Positions 18,073 to 27,277 of a DNA stretch of 64,000 nt are shown piece by piece. Position 1 is the stretch's first letter, and each line of letters opens with the position of its first letter. The stretch covers positions 1,302,001 through 1,366,000 of the forward strand of contig NZ_CP074404.1 of the NCBI RefSeq assembly GCF_018388465.1. Direction: 5' to 3'. Made by a program: the position numbers and the translations under genes. The notes below the pieces were generated by a model. The model worked only from the letters and a program-made list of their open reading frames with translations. It was not told the DNA's origin and did not search any database. The DNA is from Cellulomonas fengjieae (lineage in GTDB: Bacteria; Actinomycetota; Actinomycetes; Actinomycetales; Cellulomonadaceae).

Positions 18073-18690
18073 GTGAACGAGCTAGCGCCGATGATGGCCA
18101 GGGCGGACGCCCCGGCGTTCGGCCTCAATGACTCCATCTACAACCGACTGCTCCGTGAGCGCATCATCTGGCTCGGCTCCGAGGTGCGCGACGAGAACGC
18201 GAACGCCATCTGCGCGCAGATGATGCTGCTCGCCGCAGAGGACCCCGACAAGGACATCTGGCTGTACATCAACTCGCCCGGTGGCTCGATCACCGCGGGC
18301 ATGGCGATCTACGACACGATGCAGTACATCCAGCCCGACGTCGCCACCATCGCGATGGGCATGGCCGCGTCGATGGGCCAGTTCCTGCTGTCCTCGGGCG
18401 CGAAGGGCAAGCGCTACGCCCTGCCGCACGCCCGCGTGATGATGCACCAGCCCTCGGGCGGGATCGGCGGCACCGCGACGGACGTCCGGATCAACGCCCA
18501 GCTGATCCTGCACATGAAGAACGTGCTCGCCGAGCTGACCGCCGCCCAGACGGGCAAGAGCGTCGACCAGATCAACGCCGACGCCGACCGTGACCGCTGG
18601 TTCACCGCCCCCGAGGCGCTCGAGTACGGCTTCGTGGACAAGGTCGTCACGAAGGCCGACTCGGTCGCCGGCGGCGGCGGCACGGCCTGA
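18073..18690 (+). CDS. clpP1: ATP-dependent Clp protease proteolytic subunit ClpP1
   Basis: Serine peptidase subunit of 205 residues. The nucleophile Ser100 is in GMAASMGQF, His125 in HARVMMHQP, and the triad Asp in the [10 protein letters not shown] stretch near 170. The GTG at 18073 follows GAGGGAG by 6 nt; the frame is open to 17896 but without family-like sequence. TAGGGT near 17992-17997 is a plausible -10. It is 34 nt upstream of clpP2, the paralogous ring with which actinobacterial ClpP1 forms a mixed ClpP1P2 tetradecamer working with ClpX or ClpC. Confidence 0.95.
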   Translation: MNELAPMMARADAPAFGLNDSIYNRLLRERIIWLGSEVRDENANAICAQMMLLAAEDPDKDIWLYINSPGGSITAGMAIYDTMQYIQPDVATIAMGMAASMGQFLLSSGAKGKRYALPHARVMMHQPSGGIGGTATDVRINAQLILHMKNVLAELTAAQTGKSVDQINADADRDRWFTAPEALEYGFVDKVVTKADSVAGGGGTA

Positions 18691-18724
18691 CGGCCTCCCA
18701 CCTTTCATCTTTGAGGAGAAGCTC

Positions 18725-19438
18725 ATGAGCATGGAGTCCCAGTTCATGGCGCGCGCCGGGAGACTGGCCGGGCCCTGGTCCGGTGCGGCCGGCATCGCGT
18801 CCCCGACGCCGTCGTCCCGGTACGTGCTGCCGCAGTTCGAGGAGCGCACGGCCTACGGCTTCAAGCGTCAGGACCCGTACACCAAGCTGTTCGAGGACCG
18901 CATCATCTTCCTCGGCGTGCAGGTGGACGACGCCTCGGCCGACGACGTCATGGCCCAGCTGCTGGTGCTGGAGAGCACCGACCCGGACCGCGACATCATC
19001 CTGTACATCAACTCGCCCGGCGGCTCGTTCACGGCCCTCACGGCGATCTACGACACGATGCAGTACATCAAGCCGCACATCCAGACGGTCTGCCTGGGGC
19101 AGGCCGCGTCCGCGGCCGCCGTGCTGCTCGCAGCGGGCTCGCCGGGCAAGCGCCTGGCGCTGCCCAACGCGCGCGTGCTCATCCACCAGCCGGCGATGGA
19201 GGGTGGCGGCTACGCGCAGGCCTCCGACATCGAGATCCACGCGAACGAGCTCATCCGCATGCGCGAGTGGCTCGAGCTGACGATCTCGCACCACACCGGT
19301 CGCGACATCGAGCTGGTCCGCAAGGACATCGAGCGCGACAAGATCCTCACCGCGCAGGCGGCGCTGGAGTACGGGATCGTCGACCAGGTGCTCGCCAGCC
19401 GCAAGGGCGCCGTCGCGACCACGATGCAGGCCAAGTAG
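18725..19438 (+). CDS. clpP2: ATP-dependent Clp protease proteolytic subunit ClpP2
   Basis: Second ClpP, 237 residues, with Ser129 in [12 protein letters not shown] and His154 in [12 protein letters not shown]. It has an N-terminal extension of about 40 residues, likely a propeptide, before [24 protein letters not shown] precedes the ATG. It is co-transcribed with clpP1. The two paralogues form the active hetero-oligomer in actinobacteria. A strong hairpin follows the gene. Confidence 0.95.
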   Translation: MSMESQFMARAGRLAGPWSGAAGIASPTPSSRYVLPQFEERTAYGFKRQDPYTKLFEDRIIFLGVQVDDASADDVMAQLLVLESTDPDRDIILYINSPGGSFTALTAIYDTMQYIKPHIQTVCLGQAASAAAVLLAAGSPGKRLALPNARVLIHQPAMEGGGYAQASDIEIHANELIRMREWLELTISHHTGRDIELVRKDIERDKILTAQAALEYGIVDQVLASRKGAVATTMQAK

Positions 19439-19444
19439 TCCGAC

Positions 19445-19478
19445 CCGAGCCGGGCCCGCCGCGGTGGGCCCGGCTCGG
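19445..19478 (+). terminator. Hairpin terminator after clpP2
   Basis: CCGAGCCGGGCCC (19445-19457) pairs over 13 bp with 19466-19478, loop of 8 nt, no U-tract. clpX, 167 nt further on, therefore probably has its own promoter. Confidence 0.75.
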
Positions 19479-19645
19479 CCGCGTCCGGACGGATTCGTCT
19501 GCACGCCGCTCGCCGCCGAGCCGTGTGTTCGGCTGACATCCCGGCCCTGGTGGTGTGCAATGGGGGAGGACGCGCACCCTGCGGGGTGACGCACTGACGA
19601 CGCACCGCCCGACGGGCGGAGGGCGACACGAGGAAGGGGATCGAC

Positions 19646-20926
19646 GTGGCTCGTATCGGGGACGGAGCCGATCTCCTCAAGTGCTCGTTCTGCGGGAAGT
19701 CGCAGAAGCAGGTCAAGAAGCTGATCGCCGGTCCTGGGGTCTACATCTGCGACGAGTGCATCGAGCTGTGCAACGAGATCATCGAGGAAGAGCTGGCGGA
19801 GGCCACCGAGGTCGGGCTGGTCGACCTGCCCAAGCCCAAGGAGATCTTCGAGTTCCTCGAGCAGTACATCATCGGCCAGGAGTCCGCCAAGCGGGCCCTC
19901 GCGGTCGCGGTCTACAACCACTACAAGCGGGTCCAGGCCGGTGAGGCGCGCACGTCCACGACGGACGACCACATCGAGATCGCGAAGTCGAACATCCTGC
20001 TGGTGGGCCCCACGGGTACCGGCAAGACGTACCTCGCGCAGACCCTCGCCCGCATGCTCAACGTCCCGTTCGCGATCGCCGACGCCACTGCGCTGACCGA
20101 GGCCGGCTACGTCGGTGAGGACGTCGAGAACATCCTCCTCAAGCTCATCCAGGCCGCCGACTACGACGTCAAGAAGGCCGAGTCGGGGATCATCTACATC
20201 GACGAGATCGACAAGATCGCCCGCAAGAGCGAGAACCCGTCGATCACGCGCGATGTCTCCGGCGAGGGCGTCCAGCAGGCGCTGCTGAAGATCATCGAGG
20301 GCACCACCGCCTCGGTCCCGCCGCAGGGCGGCCGCAAGCACCCGCACCAGGAGTTCATCCAGATCGACACCACCAACGTGCTGTTCATCGTGGCGGGGGC
20401 GTTCTCTGGGCTCGACGACATCATCGCGGCCCGTGCCCGCAAGCGCGTGGTCGGCTTCGGCGCCCCGCTGCTGGATTCGGTGGACGAGGGTGACCTGTTC
20501 GCCGAGGTCCGGCCGGAGGACCTGCAGAAGTACGGCCTGATCCCCGAGTTCATCGGGCGGCTCCCCGTGGTCGCGGCCGTCTCCCGCCTCGACCAGGACG
20601 CCCTCGTGCGCATCCTCACCGAGCCCAAGAACGCGCTCGTCAAGCAGTACCAGCGCATGTTCCAGATCGACGGGGTCGAGCTGGAGTTCGACGACGAGTC
20701 GGTCGCTGCGATCGCGGACCAGGCGCTGCTGCGCGGGACCGGCGCGCGCGGCCTGCGGGCGATCATGGAGGAGGTCCTCCAGCAGGTCATGTTCGAGGTG
20801 CCGAGCCGCGACGACGTGGGTCGCGTGCTCATCACCCGCGACGTGGTGCTCGAGAACGTCAACCCGACGCTGATCCCGCGGGACAGCGGCGAGGAGAAGC
20901 GCACGCCGCGGGAGAAGAGCGCCTGA
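19646..20926 (+). CDS. clpX: ATP-dependent Clp protease ATP-binding subunit ClpX
   Basis: AAA+ unfoldase of 426 residues that feeds substrates to ClpP1P2. The N-terminal zinc-binding domain has CSFC (C13, C16) and CDEC (C35, C38). Walker A is GPTGTGKT near residue 118, Walker B is [11 protein letters not shown] near 184, and the ClpP-docking IGF-type loop is replaced by VVGFGAP near 270. GAAGGGGATC precedes the GTG. Length and order are typical. Confidence 0.96.
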   Translation: MARIGDGADLLKCSFCGKSQKQVKKLIAGPGVYICDECIELCNEIIEEELAEATEVGLVDLPKPKEIFEFLEQYIIGQESAKRALAVAVYNHYKRVQAGEARTSTTDDHIEIAKSNILLVGPTGTGKTYLAQTLARMLNVPFAIADATALTEAGYVGEDVENILLKLIQAADYDVKKAESGIIYIDEIDKIARKSENPSITRDVSGEGVQQALLKIIEGTTASVPPQGGRKHPHQEFIQIDTTNVLFIVAGAFSGLDDIIAARARKRVVGFGAPLLDSVDEGDLFAEVRPEDLQKYGLIPEFIGRLPVVAAVSRLDQDALVRILTEPKNALVKQYQRMFQIDGVELEFDDESVAAIADQALLRGTGARGLRAIMEEVLQQVMFEVPSRDDVGRVLITRDVVLENVNPTLIPRDSGEEKRTPREKSA

Positions 20927-20957
20927 GCCTGCCGTCGCGCGGCCTAGGATCGCGTCC

Positions 20958-21272
20958 GTGAGCGACCTTCCGACCCCGATCCCCGCCGAGCTCGCCCGCC
21001 TGCGCGGGAGCATCGACAACATCGACGCCGCCCTCGTCTATCTGTTGGCGGAGCGGTTCAAGGCGACCCAGCAGGTCGGCGTGCTCAAGGCGAACAGCGG
21101 CCTGCCCCCCTCGGACCCCGCGCGCGAGGAGCAGCAGGTGGCACGCCTGCGCGAGCTCGCCCACACCGCGGAGCTGGACCCGGTGTTCGCCGAGAAGTTC
21201 CTCGCCTTCATCGTCGAAGAGGTCATCCGCCACCACGAGGCGATCGCGCAGGGGCGTCCGCCGCTCGGCTGA
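20958..21272 (+). CDS. Chorismate mutase, AroQ type
   Basis: All-helical protein of 104 residues that converts chorismate to prephenate for phenylalanine and tyrosine synthesis. The AroQ pattern is visible: LARLRGSIDNIDAALVYLLAERF, K64-type lysine in VGVLKANSGLP, then the C-terminal FIVEEVIRHHEAI. The GTG start lies 31 nt after clpX, so it is likely co-transcribed. It has no signal peptide and no fusion to prephenate dehydratase. Confidence 0.88.
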   Translation: MSDLPTPIPAELARLRGSIDNIDAALVYLLAERFKATQQVGVLKANSGLPPSDPAREEQQVARLRELAHTAELDPVFAEKFLAFIVEEVIRHHEAIAQGRPPLG

Positions 21273-21388
21273 GATCCGGGGTGGCGCACGCCCGCCCGGG
21301 AGCGGAAGGTAGAAGGGGTCAGCTCGGCGGTCCCCGCGGACCACGCGTGCGCACGGGTCGCCGGGAACCCGATCCCGGAGGGATGCCC

Positions 21389-22585
21389 ATGGACCTGCAC
21401 TGGCTCAAGCCGCTGCTCGGCCGCCCGTCACCGTTCACGACCGTCTACATCGACGCGACGCGCACGGGCGCGAACGCGGATGCGGAGGCGGCCGACCGCT
21501 GGCGGGCCGTGCGTCGCTCGCTCGAGCGTGACGGCGCGTCCGCGGCGGTGCTGGACCAGATCGCCGACGTGGTCTCCGTCCCGACCGGGGTCCGGGGTCC
21601 GCACGGCCGGGTCGTCGTCGCGGATGCCGACGGCGTGGTCGTCGACCGGGTGCTGTCCGAGCCCCCGGCGCAGTCGCACGCCGTGCTGGGTCCGGCGCCG
21701 GCTCTGCTGCCGGCCGTCAAGGCGGCCGACGAGACCGTCACGTACCTGCTGGTCGAGGTGGACCGCAACGGCGCCGACCTGACCTGGGCGGCCGGCGGGA
21801 CCGTGCGGACCGAGGGCGGCCAGGAGACCGAGACCGTCGACGGCGGGCACGACGACGTGCACAAGACCCGGGAGGGTGGTCTGGGCCGGCGCGGCCAGAC
21901 CCGCGCCGAGGACTCCTGGGGCCGCAACGCGGAGGTGGTCGCCGCGGTCCTCGACAGGCGGGTCGCAGAGCGCAGGCCGGACCTCGTGCTGGTCACCGGC
22001 GACATCCGGGCGGTCGGCCTCGTGCGCGACGCCGTCGCCGCGCCCACGCGGGAGATCCTCGTGGAGGTGCCCGGCGGTGGCCGAGGCGACGGCGTGAACG
22101 TGAGCGCGTTCGAGGCGCACGTGAGCGAGACGCTGGCCGCCTACCGGGTCCGACGGTGCGAGGGGGTGCTGAGCCGGTTCCGCGAGGCGCAGGGGCGCGG
22201 TGACGGCTCGGTCACGGCTCTGGACGACGTCATCGAGGTGCTGCGGCGCGGGCAGGTCGAGGAGCTGGTGCTGCACGTCGACGCGCTCACGTCGGGGCTC
22301 GCGGAGCGGACGCTGTGGGTCGGGCCGGAGCCGCTGCAGGTGGCGACGAGCGTGGACGACCTGGCCTCGATCGGCGTGACGAGCGGCGTCGAGGAGATGG
22401 ACGCCAACGTCGCCCTCATCCGGGCGGCGCTGGGCCAGGACGCCGGCGTCACGTTCGCCGAGGACGGCACGGTGGACCTGGTCGACGGCATCGGTGCGGT
22501 CCTGCGCTGGTCCGACGAGTCCACCCCGAGCGAGGCCGTGCCCAGCCAGTCCGCGGACCAGGCCCGCCTGCGCAACGTGGTCTAG
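21389..22585 (+). CDS. baeRF-type eRF1-like protein (Rv2629 family)
   Basis: Protein of 398 residues resembling the actinobacterial Rv2629 family, grouped with bacterial eRF1-like (baeRF) proteins, whose archaeo-eukaryotic relatives release peptides from ribosomes. The start MDLHWLKPLLGRPSPFTTVYID is typical of the family. A central pair of strands (RPDLVLVTGDIRAVGLVRDAV) and the C-terminal region GQVEELVLHVDAL match the eRF1-like fold order. No GGQ loop is seen. GGAGGG precedes the ATG at 21389 by 6 nt. Proposed roles in stalled-ribosome handling are inference. Confidence 0.72.
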   Translation: MDLHWLKPLLGRPSPFTTVYIDATRTGANADAEAADRWRAVRRSLERDGASAAVLDQIADVVSVPTGVRGPHGRVVVADADGVVVDRVLSEPPAQSHAVLGPAPALLPAVKAADETVTYLLVEVDRNGADLTWAAGGTVRTEGGQETETVDGGHDDVHKTREGGLGRRGQTRAEDSWGRNAEVVAAVLDRRVAERRPDLVLVTGDIRAVGLVRDAVAAPTREILVEVPGGGRGDGVNVSAFEAHVSETLAAYRVRRCEGVLSRFREAQGRGDGSVTALDDVIEVLRRGQVEELVLHVDALTSGLAERTLWVGPEPLQVATSVDDLASIGVTSGVEEMDANVALIRAALGQDAGVTFAEDGTVDLVDGIGAVLRWSDESTPSEAVPSQSADQARLRNVV

Positions 22586-22605
22586 ACACCGGAGCCGACA
22601 CCCGT

Positions 22606-22651
22606 AACGTCCGAGCAGATGGAGGCTGGAGCCGACATCTGCTCGGACGTT
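22606..22651. terminator. Bidirectional terminator between convergent genes
   Basis: AACGTCCGAGCAGATG (22606-22621) pairs perfectly over 16 bp with 22636-22651; the outer ACACCC and GGGTGT partly extend it. It lies 20 nt after the baeRF stop and 17 nt before the acyl-CoA ligase stop. Confidence 0.85.
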
Positions 22652-22668
22652 GTGGGGTGTGGGGTGGG

Positions 22669-24471
22669 TCAGGCGGTTCGGGTGTCCGTGAAGAGGGTCT
22701 CGATGTCGGTGGCGAAGTCCTTGTGCACCAGGGCGCGCTTCACCTTCAGGGACGGGGTGAGGTAGCCGTTCGCCTCGGTGAAGTCGATGCTCAGGACGCG
22801 GAGCTTGCGGATCGACTCGGCGCGCGACACGGCCTCGTTGGTCCGGTCGACGGCCCGGTCGAGCGCCTCGATCACCGCCGGGTGCACGGCGGCCTCCTTG
22901 ACGGACATGGCGGGCAGGCCGTGGTTGGACAGCCAGCCGGGCAGCATCTCGGCGTCGAGCGTGACGAGCGCGCCGATGAACGGCTTCTGGTCGCCGACGA
23001 CGACCACCTGGCTGACCAGCGGGTGACCACGGAGCCGGTCCTCCAGGACCGCCGGGGCGACGTTCTTGCCGCCGGCGGTGACGATGATCTCCTTGGTCCG
23101 ACCGGTGATCCTCAGGTTGCCCTGCTCGTCGAACGAGCCCAGGTCGCCGGTGCGGAACCAGCCGTCGACGAGGACCTCGGCGGTCGCCTCGGCATCGTGC
23201 CGGTAGCCGCGGAACACGTGGGGCCCGGAGACGAAGATCTGCCCGTCGTCGTCGACCCGCAGGGACGCGCCGGGGTACGGCGGCCCGACGGTCCCGATCG
23301 TGGTCGCGCCGGGACGGGTCACGGCCGTCGCGGCGGTGGTCTCCGTCAGGCCGTAGCCCTCGAGGACCTCGAGGCCGATGCCGCGGTAGAAGTGGCCCAG
23401 CCGCTCACCGAGGGGGGCGCCACCGGAGATCGCGAACTCCGCGCGACCGCCCAGCACCGCGCGCAGCTTCGCGTGCACGAGCCTGCCGGCCAGCGCGTGG
23501 CGGGCGCGCAGCGCGGCACCCGGGCCACCGGTCTCCATGGAGCGGGAGTAGTCCTCGGCGGCCTTGGCCGCCCAGCGGAAGAGCTTGAGCTTGGTGCCGG
23601 CGCCGGCCTTCTGCTCGGCCGAGTTGTAGACCTTCTCGAAGACGCGCGGCACGGCGAGGATGAACGTCGGCTGGAAGGTCCCGAGGTCCGGGATCAGGTC
23701 CTTGGTGTCGGCGGTGTGCCCGAGCACCGCTCCGGACGGCACGCAGAGCACCTGGATGAACCGGGCGAACACGTGCGCCAGCGGCATGAACAGCAGAGTG
23801 CGCGAGTGCGGCATCGCCACGACGTCGCCCAGCCCGGCGACGCCGTTGCGCGTGATCGCCACGAAGTTGCCGTGCGTGAGCTCGACCCCCTTGGGCCGGC
23901 CCGTCGTGCCGGAGGTGTAGATCACGGTCGCGAGGTCGTCGGCCCGGGTGGTCGCGCTGCGGCGGCGGACCTCCGCGTCCGGGACCGCGGTCCCCGACGC
24001 GACGAGCGCCTCGACGGCGCCGTCGTCGATGACCATCACCTCGGTGAGGCCGGGCAGGTCGCCCCGGACCTGCGCGACGACGGCGGCGTGCTTCGCGGTC
24101 TCGACGAGCGCGAGGCGCACACCGGCGTCGGCCATGATCCAGCGGACCTGCTCGGCCGACGACGTCTCGTACACGGGCACACCGAGGGCTCCGGCCGCCC
24201 AGCAGGCGAAGTCGAGCAGGGTCCACTCGTAGCGCGTGCGGGACATGATCGCGACGCGTTCGCCCGGCTGGATCCCGTGCGCGACGAGGCCCTTGGCCAC
24301 CGCCGTCACCTCGGCGACGAACTCCGCGACGGTGACCGGGGTCCACGCCCCGTCGACCTGCCGTTCCGCGAACGTCCCCGTGGGGTCCCGCTCCAGCCGC
24401 TCGGCGAGCATCCCGGGGATGCTGTCCATGGGGTCGAGCTCGACCAGGGGCTCGGACCGGATCTCGCGCAT
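22669..24471 (-). CDS. Long-chain fatty acid-CoA ligase (FadD15-like)
   Basis: AMP-forming acyl-CoA synthetase of 600 residues that activates long-chain fatty acids. The P-loop is VIYTSGTTGRPKGVELTHGN near residue 187. The second motif is GYGLTETTA and the C-terminal ATP-binding segment is WFRTGDLGSFDEQGNLRITG followed by RTKEIIVTAGGKNVAP. Its ATG is one base beyond the valS stop (TGA-C-ATG), so translation is probably coupled. The linkage with valS is seen in other actinobacteria; no specific metabolic tie is evident. Confidence 0.93.
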   Translation of the reverse strand: MREIRSEPLVELDPMDSIPGMLAERLERDPTGTFAERQVDGAWTPVTVAEFVAEVTAVAKGLVAHGIQPGERVAIMSRTRYEWTLLDFACWAAGALGVPVYETSSAEQVRWIMADAGVRLALVETAKHAAVVAQVRGDLPGLTEVMVIDDGAVEALVASGTAVPDAEVRRRSATTRADDLATVIYTSGTTGRPKGVELTHGNFVAITRNGVAGLGDVVAMPHSRTLLFMPLAHVFARFIQVLCVPSGAVLGHTADTKDLIPDLGTFQPTFILAVPRVFEKVYNSAEQKAGAGTKLKLFRWAAKAAEDYSRSMETGGPGAALRARHALAGRLVHAKLRAVLGGRAEFAISGGAPLGERLGHFYRGIGLEVLEGYGLTETTAATAVTRPGATTIGTVGPPYPGASLRVDDDGQIFVSGPHVFRGYRHDAEATAEVLVDGWFRTGDLGSFDEQGNLRITGRTKEIIVTAGGKNVAPAVLEDRLRGHPLVSQVVVVGDQKPFIGALVTLDAEMLPGWLSNHGLPAMSVKEAAVHPAVIEALDRAVDRTNEAVSRAESIRKLRVLSIDFTEANGYLTPSLKVKRALVHKDFATDIETLFTDTRTA

Positions 24472-24472
24472 G

Positions 24473-27103
24473 TCAGGCCTTCGGCTCGGGGGGCAGCAGC
24501 TCGGCGTCGCGGGCGATGCACGTCTCGCCGTCGCCGTCCGCCAGGGTGAGGGTTCCGGTGACGCGGCCCGCGGCCCGGATGTCGTCCAGCGCCGCCTCGA
24601 CGCCGGGACGCAGCGCGGCCGGGACGGCGAGGACGACGGCGGTGATCTCGGTGCGCATCGACAGCTTGGCCTCCGACTTCACCTTCCGCAGGGCGGCGAG
24701 CGCCGAGCCGGCCGCGGTGACGACCGTCGGGTCGGCGTCGGTGCGCAGGGACCCGGCGGACGGCCACGGTGCGCGGTGCACCGAGCCCTCGCGCCACCAC
24801 GACCAGACCTCCTCCGTGGCGAAGGGAAGCACCGGGGCGAACAGGCGCAGCAGCACGTCGAGCGCGATCGCCAGCGCCGTGCGGGCCGACTCCGTCTCGG
24901 GCGACGGGTCGCCGTAGGCGCGGTCCTTGACCAGCTCGAGGTAGTCGTCGCAGAACGTCCAGAAGAACGTCTCGGTCAGCTCCAGGGCGCGGGTGTGGTC
25001 GTACGCGTCGAGCGCCGCGGTGGCCTTGTCGACGACGTCCGCCAGACCCGCCAGCATCGCGCGGTCGATCGGCGCGGTGACCAGTGCCGGGTCCAGCGTG
25101 AGCGGCTCGTCGGCGGCGCCGAACGAGAGCGCGAACTTGGAGGCGTTCAGCACCTTGATGGCGAGCCGCCGGCCGATCTTCATCTGGCCGACCTCGAACG
25201 CCGCGTCCGTGCCCAGGCGTGCCGAGGCGGCCCAGTACCGGACGGCGTCGGAACCGTGCTCCTCGAGCAGGCCCATGGGGGTGACCACGTTGCCCTTGGA
25301 CTTCGACATCTTCTTGCGGTCGGGGTCCAGGATCCAGCCGCTGATCGCGGCGTCGGACCAGGGCAGCGAGCCGTGCTCCAGGTGCGAGCGGACCACCGTG
25401 GAGAACAGCCAGGTGCGGATGATGTCCTGGCCCTGAGGGCGCAGGTCCATGGGGAAGACCCGGGCGAAGAGGTCGGGGTCGGTGCGCCATCCGCCGACGA
25501 TCTGCGGGGTCAGCGAGCTCGTGGCCCAGGTGTCCATGATGTCGGGGTCGGCGACGAACCCGCCGGGCACGCCGCGCTGGTCCGCCCTGTAGCCGGCCGG
25601 GACGTCGGACGAGGGGTCGATCGGCAGCTGGTCCTCGGTCGGCAGCAGGGGCGCGTCGTGGCGCGGCTCACCGTGCTCGTCGAGCGGGTACCAGACGGGA
25701 AACGGCACCCCGAAGAAGCGCTGCCGCGAGACCAGCCAGTCGCCGTTGAGGCCGCTGACCCAGTTCTCGTAGCGGACCTTCATGAAGTCGGGGTGGAAGC
25801 CCAGCTCGGCACCGCGGGCCAGGAGCGCGTCGCGCAGGGCCTCGTCGCGACCGCCGTTGCGGATGTACCACTGGCGGCTGGTGACGATCTCGAGGGGCTT
25901 GTCGCCCTTCTCGTAGAAGTTGGCCTTGCGCTGGGTCTTGACCGGCTCGCCGTCCAGGTCGCCGGTCTCGCGCAGCCCGGCGACGACCGCCTCGCGCGCC
26001 GAGAACGTCGTCTTGCCCGCCAGCTCCTCGTAGCGCGCGCGGGCGCCGTCGGTGGCGAGCCACTCCGGGGTGTCCCGCAGGATGCGTCCGTCGCGGCCCA
26101 CCACGGATCGCGTCGGCAGCTGGAGCTCACGCCACCACTGGACGTCGGTGAGGTCACCGAACGTGCAGCACATCGCGATGCCGGCGCCCTTGTCGGGCTC
26201 GGCGAGCGGGTGCGCGAGCACGGGGATCTCGACGTCGAACAGCGGCGAGCGGACCGTGGTGCCGAACAGGTGCTGGTACCGCTCGTCGTCGGGGTGCGCG
26301 ATCAGCGCGACGCAGGCCGGCAGCAGCTCGGGCCGGGTGGTCTCGATGTGGACGGGGGTGCCGTCCGCCTGGTGGAAGGCGACCCGGTGGAACGCCCCGG
26401 GGTAGTCGCGCGCCTCGAGCTCGGCCTGCGCCACGGCGGTCTGGAACGTCACGTCCCACAGACCCGGCGCCTCCGCCTGGTACGCCTCACCGCGGGCGAG
26501 GTTGCGCAGGAACGCCTGCTGGGCGACGGCGCGGGACTCCGCGGACACCGTCTGGTAGCTGCGAGACCAGTCGACGGACAGGCCGAGCCGGCGCCAGACC
26601 TCCTCGAACTGGCGCTCGTCCTCGACCGTGAGGCGCTCGCACAGCTCGACGAAGTTCTTGCGGCTGACCGGCACCTGCGGACCGGACTTGCCCTCGCCAC
26701 CCTCGAAGGGCGGGGTGAACTCGGCGTCGTAGGGCATCGACGGGTCGCAGCGGACGCCGTAGTAGTTCTGCACGCGGCGCTCGGTGGGCAGGCCGTTGTC
26801 GTCCCAGCCCATCGGGTAGAAGACCTCACGCCCGCGCATGCGCTGGAACCGGGCGACGACGTCGGTGTGCGTGTACGAGAACACGTGACCGATGTGCAGC
26901 GAGCCGGACACCGTGGGCGGAGGGGTGTCGATCGAGTAGACCTGCTCACGCGTCGCCGTGCGGTCGAACGTGTAGATCCCCTGCGCGGTCCACGCCTCGT
27001 CCCAGCGGACCTCGACGCCGTCGAGCGAGACCCGGTCCGGTACCTGTCGCGTGCCTGTCGTCCGCAGGGCTGCGTCGGGCGTGGTGGGGAGATCAGGGCT
27101 CAT
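24473..27103 (-). CDS. valS: Valyl-tRNA synthetase
   Basis: Class Ia synthetase of 876 residues. The HIGH motif is in SGSLHIGHVFSYTHTD near residue 67 and KMSKSKGN in DRKKMSKSKGNVVTPMG near 600; the editing (CP1) domain lies between. Like other actinobacterial forms it is shorter than E. coli ValS and shows no long C-terminal coiled coil. The ATG at 27103 starts SPDLPTTPDAALRTTG; the frame is open for another 540 codons upstream, but that is shadow sequence antisense to the NRPS gene. It is divergent from the NRPS-like gene and coupled to the acyl-CoA ligase. Confidence 0.96.
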   Translation of the reverse strand: MSPDLPTTPDAALRTTGTRQVPDRVSLDGVEVRWDEAWTAQGIYTFDRTATREQVYSIDTPPPTVSGSLHIGHVFSYTHTDVVARFQRMRGREVFYPMGWDDNGLPTERRVQNYYGVRCDPSMPYDAEFTPPFEGGEGKSGPQVPVSRKNFVELCERLTVEDERQFEEVWRRLGLSVDWSRSYQTVSAESRAVAQQAFLRNLARGEAYQAEAPGLWDVTFQTAVAQAELEARDYPGAFHRVAFHQADGTPVHIETTRPELLPACVALIAHPDDERYQHLFGTTVRSPLFDVEIPVLAHPLAEPDKGAGIAMCCTFGDLTDVQWWRELQLPTRSVVGRDGRILRDTPEWLATDGARARYEELAGKTTFSAREAVVAGLRETGDLDGEPVKTQRKANFYEKGDKPLEIVTSRQWYIRNGGRDEALRDALLARGAELGFHPDFMKVRYENWVSGLNGDWLVSRQRFFGVPFPVWYPLDEHGEPRHDAPLLPTEDQLPIDPSSDVPAGYRADQRGVPGGFVADPDIMDTWATSSLTPQIVGGWRTDPDLFARVFPMDLRPQGQDIIRTWLFSTVVRSHLEHGSLPWSDAAISGWILDPDRKKMSKSKGNVVTPMGLLEEHGSDAVRYWAASARLGTDAAFEVGQMKIGRRLAIKVLNASKFALSFGAADEPLTLDPALVTAPIDRAMLAGLADVVDKATAALDAYDHTRALELTETFFWTFCDDYLELVKDRAYGDPSPETESARTALAIALDVLLRLFAPVLPFATEEVWSWWREGSVHRAPWPSAGSLRTDADPTVVTAAGSALAALRKVKSEAKLSMRTEITAVVLAVPAALRPGVEAALDDIRAAGRVTGTLTLADGDGETCIARDAELLPPEPKA

Positions 27104-27277
27104 GAGCAGACATCTTCCCAGATCGGCGGCGCCGCAGGCTCCGGCGACGATCAGGCGAACACTCGGTGAACTGAGGCGGCCCGGGCGCGGTCCGCCAGAT
27201 CGCCGGTGCGAGGATCGCCACTCGCCGGGTCGTGAGCGCATGATCGGCAGGACACGAGCGGACGAGGAGGCTGGGCG

